Of a DNA stretch of 64,000 nt, positions 16,801 through 30,201 are shown in pieces (position 1 is the first letter of the stretch; each line of letters opens with the position of its first letter). The stretch is from Chromobacterium alkanivorans (GTDB lineage: Bacteria; Pseudomonadota; Gammaproteobacteria; Burkholderiales; Chromobacteriaceae). The notes under the pieces are model-generated. The model saw only the letters and a program-made list of their open reading frames with translations. It made no database searches and was not told where the DNA came from. The DNA is taken from contig NZ_JAFHKL010000008.1 in NCBI RefSeq assembly GCF_016937655.1, positions 214,951 to 278,950 on the forward strand, written 5' to 3'. Both the position numbers and the translations under genes were made by a program.

Positions 16801-17009
16801 CGGCTGCGGGTGGACTGGCTGTACAACGCAGCTCGGCAAGAGCAGGGCGCGATCGCGGCGCTGGCCGAGGGTTTCCGCGCCGAGCTGGACGCGGTGCTGA
16901 CGCATTGCCTGTCGCCGCAGTCGGGCGGCCTGACGCCGTCGGACCTGCCGCTCGCCCATCTGGACCAGGACGATATCGACGAAGTGTTACAGCTACTGAA
17001 CGAACAGTC

Positions 17010-17013
<4 letters not shown>
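7840..17013 (+). CDS. depD: Two-module NRPS (dock-C-A-T-E-C-A-T-E), DepD-like
   Basis: The protein has 3,057 residues. A TubC-type docking domain fills residues 1-58 and should accept the DepC chain. C1 has HHxxxD at residue 197, but its usual Gly after the Asp is Arg. A1 (core YTSGSTG near 669) has specificity residues D-A-F-W-L-G-G-T-F-K by my alignment to GrsA, the valine code. T1 serine is 1054. E1 has HHxxxDGVSW at 1234, TVGWFTS and FNYLGQ. C2 has HHAVVDGWS at 1697. A2 (about 2000-2495) reads D-L-F-E-L-S-L-I-W-K, close to the cysteine code but with Glu where Asn is usual. T2 serine is 2550 and the E2 His is 2730. The result is D-Val then D-Cys, as in FK228. The start at 7840 is favoured by GGAGGA at 7825-7830. 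The two T-E segments are almost identical in DNA. Confidence 0.92.
10834..12470 (+). repeat. 1,637-bp direct repeat, copy 1 (end of A1, T1 and E1 of depD)
   Basis: This copy runs from the A10 motif region of A1 through T1 and all of E1. It matches copy 2 (15322-16958) at a constant offset of 4,488 bases with no indels. I count about 19 mismatches, so identity is near 99 percent. Bases 11507-12143 have no mismatch that I can find. Confidence 0.93.
15322..16958 (+). repeat. 1,637-bp direct repeat, copy 2 (end of A2, T2 and E2 of depD)
   Basis: This is the second copy of the T-E segment. Identity stops inside the A10 region on the left and just before the last docking residues of DepD on the right. 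The A domains upstream are clearly unlike each other, so only the T-E block was duplicated or homogenised. Confidence 0.93.
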
Positions 17014-22717
<5,704 letters not shown>

Positions 22718-22721
<4 letters not shown>

Positions 22722-23890
22722 ATACACGAGTGAAGGCATTCTCCGCCGTCGAGGCGGCGCTGGCGGAACCGGAGGCGGCGCTGGCCAACGGCGATTTCGA
22801 AGCCGTGGAGCGGCTGATGAGCGGAGTCCGCGAGGCCAACCGAATGAAAGGCCTCTGGCTGCCGCAGGTGCCGCGAGCCGACGGCGGCCTGGGTCTGAGC
22901 CTGCTGGAGCTGGTCGAGGTGGGCGAGCTGCTGGGCGCCTCGCCGCTCGGCCATTACGCGGTCAACTACCAGGCGCCGGACGCCGGCAACATCGACGTGC
23001 TGCTTGAATACGCGACCCCGGCGCAGCGCCGGCGCTGGCTGGAGCCGCTGTTGCGCGGCGAGCTGCGCAGCTGCTTCGCGGCGACGGAGCCGGAGTCCGC
23101 CGGATCGAATCCCTCCTCGCTGAAAACCACGGCGGTGTTCAAGGACGGCGCCTGGCGTTTGAGCGGCCGCAAATGGTTCGCGTCCGGCGCCGACGGCTCG
23201 GGCTTCGCCATCGTGCTGGCCGTCACCGACGAGGCCGCGCCGCTGCACGCGCGCACCAGCACCTTCATCGTGCCGACCGACGCGCCCGGCTTCCGCCGCG
23301 TCCGCAATCTGCGGGTGATGGGCGACGAGGGCTGCGGCTGGGCCAGCCACGGCGAACTGGTGCTGGACGATTGCCGGGTGGGCGAAGACGCGATGCTGGG
23401 CAAGCCCGGCGAAGGCTTCGTCGTGCTGCAGTCCCGGCTCGCCACCGGGCGGCTGCATCATTGCGCGCGCTGGATAGGCGTGTGCGAGCGCGCCTTCGCC
23501 ATCATGTGCCGGCGCGCTTGCCGCCGGGAGCTGGCGGCGGGCGAGCTGCTGTCCTCGCGCCAGACCGTGCAGAACTGGATCGCCGAGAGCCGCGCGTCGA
23601 TAGACGCCGCGCGGCTGCTGGTGAACCAGGCGGCCACGCGGCTGCAGAACCGCCACGAACGCGCGCAGATCGACATTTCCATCGCTAAATTCTTCGTGGC
23701 CGGCGCGACGCAGACCGTGCTCGACCACGCGCTGCAAGTGCAGGGCGCGCTGGGCGTCAGCGGCGACACGATTCTCAACGTGCTGTGGCGGCACGAACGC
23801 GCGGGGCGGATCTACGACGGCCCGGACGAAGTCCACAAGAGCCTGGTGGCGCGCCATGCGCTGGCCGGCTTCCGCCGGGAGCTGGCGTGA
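22718..23890 (+). CDS. depF: FadE2-like acyl-CoA dehydrogenase, DepF-like
   Basis: The 390-residue flavoprotein belongs to the acyl-CoA dehydrogenase family. The C-terminal IYDGPDEVHKS signature is typical of the FadE2/ACAD10/ACAD11 branch. The start ATG overlaps the depE stop and has a GAGGAAG ribosome site just before it. It is immediately followed by a kinase-like gene, the same pairing that is fused in ACAD10 and ACAD11. To my knowledge relatives occur in sister disulfide depsipeptide clusters, so a role in making the shared mercapto-heptenoate part is more likely than one in Dhb formation. The exact reaction is not evident from sequence. Confidence 0.85.
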
Positions 23891-24852
23891 GCGCGCGGAT
23901 CGCGGAGCGCGCGATGGCGGCGCTGGGCCGCTCCGGGGCCGGCGCGCGCGCGACGCGCGTCGGCGGCGGCCGGGCCAGCGAAGTGTTTCTGGTGCAGGGA
24001 GGCGACCGCGAGCTCATCGCTTACTGGCTGCCTGAGGGCGGCGCGCGCGAGGCGAGGCGCCGCTTCGCGCTGCTTGAGCGGCTGGCCGGCCAGTTCCGGC
24101 TGGCGCCCAGGCCGCTGGCGGTCGACGACGGCGAAGACGCCGCCCTGTTGCTGGTCGAAAAGCTGGACGGCGTCGCGCCTGCCGCCTGCGGGCAGCTCGC
24201 GCCGGACGCCGTGCGCCGGCTCGCGGAAAACTTCATCGCGACGCTGGCGAGCCTGCATGCGCTGGAGGTCGCGCCGGCCGACCGGCCTCCCGACTATCTG
24301 CGCCGCATCCTGGGCGAGTGGCGGCGGCGCTGGAACGCGGAGGAGGCGGGCGAGGCGCTGGACGCGGATTTCCGCGCGGCGGCCGACTGGCTGACGGCGC
24401 GGCTGCCCGAGACCGAGCCCGCCGCCTGGCTGCACAACGACTACAAGCTGGACAACATCCTCGTCGATCCGGGCGATCCCGCGCGCGTGGTGGGCGTCGT
24501 CGATTGGGAGCTGGCCGCCGTCGGCCATCCGCTGGCCGACCTCGGCGCCGCGCTCGCCTACTGGATAGAGGGCCGGGATTCTTCGCTGCTGCGGCTGGAC
24601 GCGCCGGGACCAAGCTGCGCGCCGGGCGCGCCGACGCGCGCGGCGCTGGTGGACCTGTACGCGGCCGCGGCCGGGCGCGAAGTGCCGTCTCCCGCCTACT
24701 GGTACGCCTACGGCCTGCTGCGGCTCGCCGTGATCACTCAGCAACTGGCGCTGCGGCGCCGCGACGAAGGGCTGCGCGTGCCGCGCGCCAAGCTGATCGT
24801 GCGCTGGCTGCTGGACCGCGCGGCGGAAGCCTGCGGCGGCGGCCGGCTGTGA
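23887..24852 (+). CDS. depG: APH-family small-molecule phosphotransferase, DepG-like
   Basis: The 321-residue protein has the aminoglycoside/choline kinase fold. It carries the catalytic HNDYKLDN loop (Asp185, Asn190) and the metal-binding DWE (Asp206, Glu208). I chose the GTG at 23887 because it overlaps the depF stop; an ATG at 23914 is the alternative. Its place beside depF suggests that it phosphorylates a hydroxyl on an acyl intermediate that DepF then processes, as in the ACAD10/11 kinase-dehydrogenase pair (inference). Nothing suggests antibiotic resistance: no antibiotic gene is near and the partner is an acyl-CoA dehydrogenase. Confidence 0.82.
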   Translation: MSARIAERAMAALGRSGAGARATRVGGGRASEVFLVQGGDRELIAYWLPEGGAREARRRFALLERLAGQFRLAPRPLAVDDGEDAALLLVEKLDGVAPAACGQLAPDAVRRLAENFIATLASLHALEVAPADRPPDYLRRILGEWRRRWNAEEAGEALDADFRAAADWLTARLPETEPAAWLHNDYKLDNILVDPGDPARVVGVVDWELAAVGHPLADLGAALAYWIEGRDSSLLRLDAPGPSCAPGAPTRAALVDLYAAAAGREVPSPAYWYAYGLLRLAVITQQLALRRRDEGLRVPRAKLIVRWLLDRAAEACGGGRL

Positions 24853-24902
24853 CCGTCGCCCGCGCGCCGTCCCACCCATTTGAGACCAAGGACACCCAAG
24901 TC

Positions 24903-25808
24903 ATGCATTCCGATACTTCCCCAAGCTTCTTCGACGTCGTCGTGATCGGCGGCAGTCACGCCGGACAATCCGCCTCGCTGCAGATCGCGCGCGCGCGCCG
25001 CCGCGTGCTGGTGATAGACGCCGGCGCGCGCCGCAACCGCTTCGCCGCCCAATCTCACGGCGTGATCGGCCAGGACGGACGCTCGCCCGACGCGATCGCC
25101 GCGGATGGCAAGGCGCAGCTGCTCGCCTATCCCAACGCGCAATGGCGGGCGGACGCCGTGGTCCGGGCGCAGCGGACCGACGCCGGCTTCGCGCTCCGCT
25201 GCGCCTCCGGACAAGACTACGGCGCGCGCCAGCTGGTGCTGGCCTTCGGCGTGGTGGACGAACTGCCGGAACTGGAAGGCCTCAGCGAGCGCTGGGGGCT
25301 GAGCGTGTTCCACTGCCCTTACTGCCACGGCTACGAACTGGACCGCGGCCGCATCGGCGTGCTCGGCGGCGACGCCTTGTCCTATCTGTCGGCGATGCTG
25401 ATGCCGGAATGGGGACCGACCGTGTTCCTGACCGACGGCGGCTTCGAACCGGACGAGGAGCAGCGCGAGGCGCTGGCGCGGCGGGGCGTCGAGATCGTGC
25501 GCGAGCGGATCGCGCGCATCGTCGACCGCGCCACCGTCGAACTCGCCGACGGGCGCCGGCTTGAGTTCGACGGCCTGTTCACGATGAACCGCATCCGGCT
25601 GTCCAGCCCCGTCGCGGAGCAGCTGGGCTGCGCGATCGAGGAGGGGCCGCTGGGGCCTTATGTGCGGACCGACGACGCGATGGAGACTTCGACGCCCGGC
25701 GTGTTCGCCTGCGGCGACATCACGCACCGCGGCGGCACCGTGGCGCTGGCCATCGGCAACGGCGCGTTGGCGGGCATCGCCGCGCATCGCAAGCTGGTGT
25801 TCGCCTGA
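24903..25808 (+). CDS. depH: FAD dithiol oxidase forming the product disulfide, DepH-like
   Basis: The 301-residue protein has the small thioredoxin-reductase fold. An N-terminal FAD motif (VIGGSHAG, residues 10-17), a redox CPYC pair (Cys138 and Cys141) and a C-terminal FAD motif (GVFACGDITH) are visible. The second nucleotide-binding region reads LGGDALSY and lacks the basic HRR-type patch that grips NADPH in true thioredoxin reductases. This fits an oxidase of the GliT/HlmI/DepH type that turns a dithiol into a cyclic disulfide. In FK228 it closes the bridge between D-Cys and the mercapto-heptenoate. The ATG at 24903 has AAGGA about 10 bases upstream. The gap to depG is 50 bases. Confidence 0.92.
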   Translation: MHSDTSPSFFDVVVIGGSHAGQSASLQIARARRRVLVIDAGARRNRFAAQSHGVIGQDGRSPDAIAADGKAQLLAYPNAQWRADAVVRAQRTDAGFALRCASGQDYGARQLVLAFGVVDELPELEGLSERWGLSVFHCPYCHGYELDRGRIGVLGGDALSYLSAMLMPEWGPTVFLTDGGFEPDEEQREALARRGVEIVRERIARIVDRATVELADGRRLEFDGLFTMNRIRLSSPVAEQLGCAIEEGPLGPYVRTDDAMETSTPGVFACGDITHRGGTVALAIGNGALAGIAAHRKLVFA

Positions 25809-25854
25809 GGCGCGCGGCGGCGCGCCTTCCTTTCTATTCACCGGAAATCGATCA

Positions 25855-26769
25855 ATGAGCTGGCAAAACGTATGTTTCTCGTGGCTGTTGCGCAGAACGG
25901 CCAAATCCCTGACCCGCAAACCAGGCCTGACCGCCGAGGAAATGCGGACGCGCAGCGCGAAATGGGCGCGCGGCGAGGTTAAACCGCCGCGCGGATGGCG
26001 GGTGCGCAAGCTGGACGCGCGGGCGCTGCGCGGCGAGTGGATAGAGCCGGAGTCCGCCGCGCGGCGCGAGGCGGCCGGCCGGGTCATCCTGTATCTACAC
26101 GGCGGCGGCTATTGCTTCTGCTCCCCGCTGACCCACCGCGGCGTGGCCGCCGCGCTGGCGGTGGAGGCGGACGCGCGCGCGTTTTCGCTCGACTATCGGC
26201 TGGCGCCGGAACATCCCTTCCCTGCCGCCGTCGACGACGCGCTGGCGGCGTATCAGGCGCTGTTGGACGAGGGCGTGGCGCCCGGCTGCATCGTGGTCGC
26301 CGGCGATTCGTCCGGGGGCGGGCTGGCGCTCGCGCTGCTGCTGTCGCTGCGCGACGCGGGCGCGCCGTTGCCGGCCGGCGCGGTCTTGTTCTCGCCGTGG
26401 ACGGACCTGGCGGCGACCGGGGCGTCGCTGGAGGCGAACGACGCGTCCGACGTGATGCTGTCGGCCGTCGCGGTGAGGAATTTCTCGCGTTATTACCTCG
26501 GCGACGCCGCGGCCGACCATCCGATCGCCTCGCCGCTCTACGGCGAGTACGCTGGCCTGCCCGATCTGTTCATCCAGGCCAGCGACAGCGAGGTGTTGCT
26601 GGACGACGCCGCGCGCGTGGCCCGCAAAGCGAGCGCGGCCGGCGTTGCGGTGGACTTCAAGGTGTGGCGGCGGCTGCCGCACGCATGGGCGACCTTGGCG
26701 CCGATGTTGCCGGAGGCGCGAGCGGCGATCAGAGAAGCCGGCGGCTTCGTCCGCAAGGTGGCGTCGTGA
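25855..26769 (+). CDS. depI: Hormone-sensitive-lipase-family alpha/beta hydrolase, DepI-like
   Basis: The 304-residue protein has the HSL-type HGGG oxyanion motif (about residues 82-86), the nucleophile Ser152 in GDSSGG and a late catalytic His276 (LPHAWA). The spacing is normal for the family of short-chain esterases and arylesterases. The N-terminus is basic with no clear signal peptide, so it is probably cytosolic. The start ATG has only a weak ribosome site (GGAAA). Its position between depH and depJ makes it part of the convoy, but no step in the FK228 pathway clearly needs it. It could trim stalled or ring-opened product (inference). Confidence 0.82.
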   Translation: MSWQNVCFSWLLRRTAKSLTRKPGLTAEEMRTRSAKWARGEVKPPRGWRVRKLDARALRGEWIEPESAARREAAGRVILYLHGGGYCFCSPLTHRGVAAALAVEADARAFSLDYRLAPEHPFPAAVDDALAAYQALLDEGVAPGCIVVAGDSSGGGLALALLLSLRDAGAPLPAGAVLFSPWTDLAATGASLEANDASDVMLSAVAVRNFSRYYLGDAAADHPIASPLYGEYAGLPDLFIQASDSEVLLDDAARVARKASAAGVAVDFKVWRRLPHAWATLAPMLPEARAAIREAGGFVRKVAS

Positions 26770-27530
26770 GCCGCGCGTGGACGCCGGCGCCGGGCGGCGC
26801 CTGGGTGGACGCCGCGCCGGCGGGCCGGCAGGCGGCGCTGCGCCTGTTCTGCTTTCCGTACGCGGGCGGCGGCGCGGCGGTGTTCCGGGGCTGGGCGGAG
26901 CGGCTGCCGGCCGCGGTCGATGTCCGGCCCATGCATCCGCCGGGGCGGGGGAAGCGGTTTCACGATGCGCTGCGCTATTGTCTGGATCAGCTGGCCGACG
27001 AGGCGACGGACGCGCTCGCGCCGCTGCTGGACCGGCCTTACGCCTTGTTCGGCCACAGCATGGGCGCGAGCCTGGCGTTCGAGGTGGCCCAGCGGGCGCA
27101 GGCGCGAGGCCTGCCGGCGCCGGCGTGCCTGATCGTTTCGGGGCGCGCGGCTCCGCATCTGCCGGCGAGGGATAAGCCTATCCACGCTTTGCCGGACGAG
27201 TTGTTCCTGGACGAAGTGATGAGAATGAACGGCACGCCGCCCGAGGTGCTGGAGCACCCCGAGCTGGTCAAGCTGATGCTGCCGGTGCTGCGCGCCGATT
27301 TCGAGGCGATAGAAAGCTATCGTCCCGAACCGCGTCCGCCGTTGAACTGCCGCATCGTCGCTCTCGGCGGCAGCGAGGAAGAGGGCGGCGCCGAGGCGAC
27401 GGCGTCATGGCGCGGCTACAGCACCTGCGGCTTTCGCGGCGAAATGATGCCCGGCGACCACTTCTTCCTGAACGGCAGGCCCGAGAGCCTGTTCGCGCTG
27501 CTGAACGAGGAGCTTGGCCGCGCTTTGTGA
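26766..27530 (+). CDS. depJ: Type II thioesterase, DepJ-like
   Basis: The 254-residue protein has the external editing thioesterase signature: an early LFCFPYAGGG, a nucleophile Ser98 in GHSMG and a catalytic His232 in MPGDHFF. The position where family members usually have the acidic residue reads GGSEEEGG, so a Glu may replace the Asp. Such enzymes free carrier proteins that hold wrong or stalled acyl groups. The GTG start overlaps the depI stop by 4 bases. It is the last gene of the convoy, and no classic terminator follows; a hairpin-rich repeat begins 20 bases downstream. Confidence 0.88.
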   Translation: MSRAWTPAPGGAWVDAAPAGRQAALRLFCFPYAGGGAAVFRGWAERLPAAVDVRPMHPPGRGKRFHDALRYCLDQLADEATDALAPLLDRPYALFGHSMGASLAFEVAQRAQARGLPAPACLIVSGRAAPHLPARDKPIHALPDELFLDEVMRMNGTPPEVLEHPELVKLMLPVLRADFEAIESYRPEPRPPLNCRIVALGGSEEEGGAEATASWRGYSTCGFRGEMMPGDHFFLNGRPESLFALLNEELGRAL

Positions 27531-27550
27531 GGGCCGGCCCGCGGAGTGTT

Positions 27551-27712
27551 AGAACGTGTTTACGATCTCGCGAGCTAAGGCGAGACAAGGCGAGACAAGG
27601 CGAGACAAGGCGAAAACGGCTGAGAAAGCGGAATGTACAAGTGGTACATGAGCATTTCGAAGCCGGTTTCAACGCCGTATCGCCGACGCGCAGCAGATCG
27701 TAAACAGGTTCT
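27551..27712. repeat. 162-bp palindromic intergenic element with terminal inverted repeats (MITE-like)
   Basis: The ends AGAACGTGTTTACGATCT (27551-27568) and its near-perfect inverse (27695-27712) match at 17 of 18 positions. Inside are three exact 10-base copies of CGAGACAAGG (27581-27610) plus one variant just before, a TGTAC/GTACA palindrome near 27634-27648, and further partly complementary arms, so the whole element can fold into a long hairpin. It has no coding capacity of note. Its right end touches the stop of the VOC gene. It may serve as a transcription boundary between depJ and the opposing genes (inference). Confidence 0.75.
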
Positions 27713-28077
27713 TATAGGTTCTGGCCGACGCGCCACAGCACGCCGGAAGGATCGTGCAGGCAGAAGTCGCGCATGCCCCAGGGCTGGTCCACAAGCGGGC
27801 CGATCTTGGCCGGATAGCGCTCGGCGATGCCCTGTTCCAGCCATTGGCGGTGCCAGGCGTCGACATCGTCCACCAGCAGGTGCAACACCAGGTTTTCCGC
27901 CAGCTGAGGGTGATAGAAGTCTTGCAGCAGGAAGCTGCACTGGCCGTGGACGAAGTAGCTGACGCCGTGGCCGTCCGATTTTTGCTCGAAGCCCAGATCG
28001 GCGTAAAAGCGCTGCGACAGCGCGTAGTCGCGGGCGGGCACGAAGACTTTGATTTCAATGCTGCGCAATTGGGACAC
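27712..28077 (-). CDS. VOC (glyoxalase/bleomycin-resistance) superfamily protein
   Basis: The 121-residue protein has the paired beta-alpha-beta-beta-beta pattern of the VOC fold. The first half holds a KVFVPARDYALS strand-helix and the end reads FCLHDPSGVLWRV, typical of glyoxalase/dioxygenase-like proteins. The start is a GTG with AAGGAG at 28085-28090 (minus strand), 7 bases away. It lies between the dep convoy and oxyR and faces depJ. It could be a housekeeping gene or a small self-protection protein; nothing in the sequence proves either. Metal ligands cannot be assigned with confidence. Confidence 0.75.
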   Translation of the reverse strand: MSQLRSIEIKVFVPARDYALSQRFYADLGFEQKSDGHGVSYFVHGQCSFLLQDFYHPQLAENLVLHLLVDDVDAWHRQWLEQGIAERYPAKIGPLVDQPWGMRDFCLHDPSGVLWRVGQNL

Positions 28078-28105
28078 GGCGGAACTCCTTGCGGCGGATG
28101 GTCGG

Positions 28106-28139
28106 AAAAAAACCGCTGCGGCGGAGGCGCGCAGCGGTT
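28106..28139 (-). terminator. Rho-independent terminator after oxyR
   Basis: On the minus strand a stem of AACCGCTGC with its complement is followed by a run of Ts. It lies 20 bases past the oxyR stop and ends the minCDE-oxyR transcript. Confidence 0.8.
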
Positions 28140-28159
28140 GCTTGGGTTTGAGGGCCGGC

Positions 28160-29098
28160 TTATTGCGCCGGCGTTTCGCCTTCCAGCATGGAAACGCCTT
28201 CCAGCCCGGAGCGGAACACCGCTTGCTGCAGGGTGTCGATCGCCTTCTTGCGGAAGAACTGCTTGCGCGTCACCAGCAGCACGCGGCGCTGCGGCGCCGG
28301 CGTCTTGAACGGCACCACCGACAGCAGGGACTCGTCGGTGGGGCCTATCGAGGTGGACGGCATCACGGTGACGCCCATGCCGCTGGCCACCATATGGCGT
28401 ATGGTGTTGAGCGAGCTGCCTTGCAGATTGGCCGCCAGCGTGCCGCCGTGGCTCTGGCGGCTGGCCAGATCGCTGCAGGCCTGCAGCACCTGATCGCGGA
28501 AGCAATTGCCCTGGGTCAGCAGCAAGACGCTTTCGTCGGCCAGCTGATTGGCGGCGATGGCGCCCAGCTTTTCCCAGGGATGGCCCTTGGGCGTGGCGAC
28601 GACGAAGGGTTCGTCGTACAAGGGGCTGGCCACGGTGCCGGCCTCGTCGAAGGGGTCGGCGACGATGATGGCGTCCACCTCGCCGCGCTTGAGCATTTCC
28701 GACAGCCGGGAGGTGTAGTTCTCCTCCAGGATCAGCGGCATGTCCGGCGCCAGGATGCGCAGCGCCGGGATCAGCCGCGGCAGCAGATAGGGGCTGATGG
28801 TGAAAATCACCCCCAGCTTCAGCGGGCCGACCAGTTCGTTCTGGTGCTCGCCGGCCAGCCGCTTGACGGTCTCGGCCTCCTCCAGCACGCGTTGCGACTG
28901 CTCGATGATGCGCTCGCCGATCTCGGTGACGCTGACTTCCTGGCCGCCGCGCTCAAACAGCGTGACGCCCAGTTCGTCCTCAAGCTTCTTGATGGCGATG
29001 GACAGCGTCGGCTGGCTGACGAAGCAGCTTTGCGCGGCGCGGCCGAAGTGGCGCTCCCGCGCCACCGCGACGATATAGCGAAGTTCGGTCAGCGTCAT
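28160..29098 (-). CDS. oxyR: OxyR, LysR-type peroxide sensor
   Basis: The 312-residue protein has a LysR-type N-terminal helix-turn-helix (about residues 1-60) and a substrate-domain C-terminus. The two redox cysteines fall at Cys199 and Cys208 (GNCFRDQVLQAC), the same numbering as E. coli OxyR, so it should sense hydrogen peroxide by disulfide formation. The start is 3 bases past the minE stop, making it the last gene of the min operon, an arrangement known in Neisseria. From memory, an OxyR-type activator called DepR has been linked to FK228 production; this gene, about 1.6 kb from depJ, is the obvious candidate (inference). Confidence 0.92.
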   Translation of the reverse strand: MTLTELRYIVAVARERHFGRAAQSCFVSQPTLSIAIKKLEDELGVTLFERGGQEVSVTEIGERIIEQSQRVLEEAETVKRLAGEHQNELVGPLKLGVIFTISPYLLPRLIPALRILAPDMPLILEENYTSRLSEMLKRGEVDAIIVADPFDEAGTVASPLYDEPFVVATPKGHPWEKLGAIAANQLADESVLLLTQGNCFRDQVLQACSDLASRQSHGGTLAANLQGSSLNTIRHMVASGMGVTVMPSTSIGPTDESLLSVVPFKTPAPQRRVLLVTRKQFFRKKAIDTLQQAVFRSGLEGVSMLEGETPAQ

Positions 29099-29101
29099 GG
29101 C

Positions 29102-29359
29102 TCAGCGCTGGTGCTCCGGCAACACGATATTGACTTCCAGCACTTCGAAGTCGTCCTGGCGCTCCACTTGCACCTTGATGTCGTCCAGATTGACCGCCAC
29201 GTATTTGGAGATCACTTCCATCAGTTCGCGCTGCAGCGCCGGCAGATAGTCCGGCGCGCTGCGGCCGTTGCGTTCGTGGGCCAGGATGATTTGCAGACGT
29301 TCTCTGGCAATGGCCGCGGTTTTCTGGCGCTTGCCAAAGATCATTTCGATCAGGGACAT
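29102..29359 (-). CDS. minE: MinE, topological specificity factor of the division site
   Basis: The 85-residue protein matches MinE in length and layout. An N-terminal membrane/MinD-contact helix ([13 protein letters not shown]) is followed by the beta-rich dimer domain. It drives MinD ATP hydrolysis and the pole-to-pole Min oscillation. It sits 3 bases after minD and 3 bases before oxyR, so all are probably on one transcript. Confidence 0.95.
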   Translation of the reverse strand: MSLIEMIFGKRQKTAAIARERLQIILAHERNGRSAPDYLPALQRELMEVISKYVAVNLDDIKVQVERQDDFEVLEVNIVLPEHQR

Positions 29360-29362
29360 GAC

Positions 29363-30175
29363 TTAACCTCCAAAGAGGCGTTTCAGGATGCCCACTTTGG
29401 GGGCGTCGAGGAAACGCATCGGGCGCTCTTCGCCCAGGAAACGCGCCACCACGTCGGAATAGGCGTCGGCAACGTCCGAGCCTTTCAGGTGGATGGCCGG
29501 GGTGCCGGAGTTGGAGGCTTGCAGAACGGTCTGCGACTCCGGAATCACGCCCAGCAGCGGCACGCGCAGAATCTCCTTCACGTCGTCCACCGACAGCATT
29601 TCGCCCTTGTCGACGCGGCCGGCGGAGTAGCGGGTGATCAGCAGGTGCTCCTTGACCGGCTCGCGGCTTTCTTCCGCGCGCTTGGACTTGGAGGACAGAA
29701 TGCCCAGGATGCGGTCGGAATCGCGCACCGAGGAGACTTCCGGATTGGTGACGATCAGCGCTTCGTCGGCGAAGTACAGCGCCATCAGCGCGCCTTTCTC
29801 AATGCCGGCCGGCGAGTCGCAGACGATGTATTCGAAGCCGGCTTCGGCCAGGTCCTTCAACACCTTCTCCACGCCGTCCAGCGTCAAGGCGTCTTTGTCG
29901 CGGGTTTGCGAGGCGGGGATGATGTAGAGGTTGTCGCAGTTCTTGTCCTTGATCAGCGCCTGGTTCAGGCTGGCTTCGCCGTTGACGACATTGATCAGGT
30001 CATAGACCACGCGGCGTTCGCAACCCATGATCAGGTCCAGGTTGCGCAGGCCGACGTCGAAGTCGATGACGACGGTTTTGTGACCGCGCAACGCCAGGCC
30101 GGAGGAGAAGCTGGCACTGGTAGTGGTTTTACCGACGCCACCCTTGCCGGACGTCACAACGATGATTTTTGCCAC
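29363..30175 (-). CDS. minD: MinD, membrane ATPase of division-site placement
   Basis: The 270-residue protein has the deviant Walker A motif GKGGVGKTT (residues 10-18), the switch region IDFDVGLRNLD and a C-terminal amphipathic tail (VGILKRLFGG) for membrane binding. It recruits MinC to block FtsZ at the poles and is cycled by MinE. It lies 26 bases downstream of minC. Length and motifs are standard. Confidence 0.96.
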   Translation of the reverse strand: MAKIIVVTSGKGGVGKTTTSASFSSGLALRGHKTVVIDFDVGLRNLDLIMGCERRVVYDLINVVNGEASLNQALIKDKNCDNLYIIPASQTRDKDALTLDGVEKVLKDLAEAGFEYIVCDSPAGIEKGALMALYFADEALIVTNPEVSSVRDSDRILGILSSKSKRAEESREPVKEHLLITRYSAGRVDKGEMLSVDDVKEILRVPLLGVIPESQTVLQASNSGTPAIHLKGSDVADAYSDVVARFLGEERPMRFLDAPKVGILKRLFGG

Positions 30176-30201
30176 AGTCGATCCCTTTGAATAATGGCTT
30201 G

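Noticed and set aside
10144..16959. A 2,271-codon open frame on the minus strand across depD
   Set aside because: It mirrors the NRPS gene in a very GC-rich region where antisense stops are rare. Its translation is Arg/Gln/His-rich with no domain, and the plus strand has full NRPS motifs.
15972..17009. An N-terminal extension of the depE frame into depD
   Set aside because: The extension translates depD out of frame. The ATG at 17010 overlapping the depD stop starts a normal C domain and fits the overlap pattern of the convoy.
23887..24852. Aminoglycoside resistance gene
   Set aside because: The APH fold is shared by many small-molecule kinases; the overlap with an acyl-CoA dehydrogenase inside a biosynthetic convoy favours a pathway role.
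27571..27620. CRISPR-like array of short repeats
   Set aside because: The 10-base units are directly adjacent with no spacers and lie inside a palindromic element; no cas genes are present.
28049..30190. A 713-codon plus-strand open frame opposite oxyR and minCDE
   Set aside because: The minus strand carries textbook OxyR, MinE and MinD; the plus frame has Gln/His/Asp-rich shadow composition and no motif.
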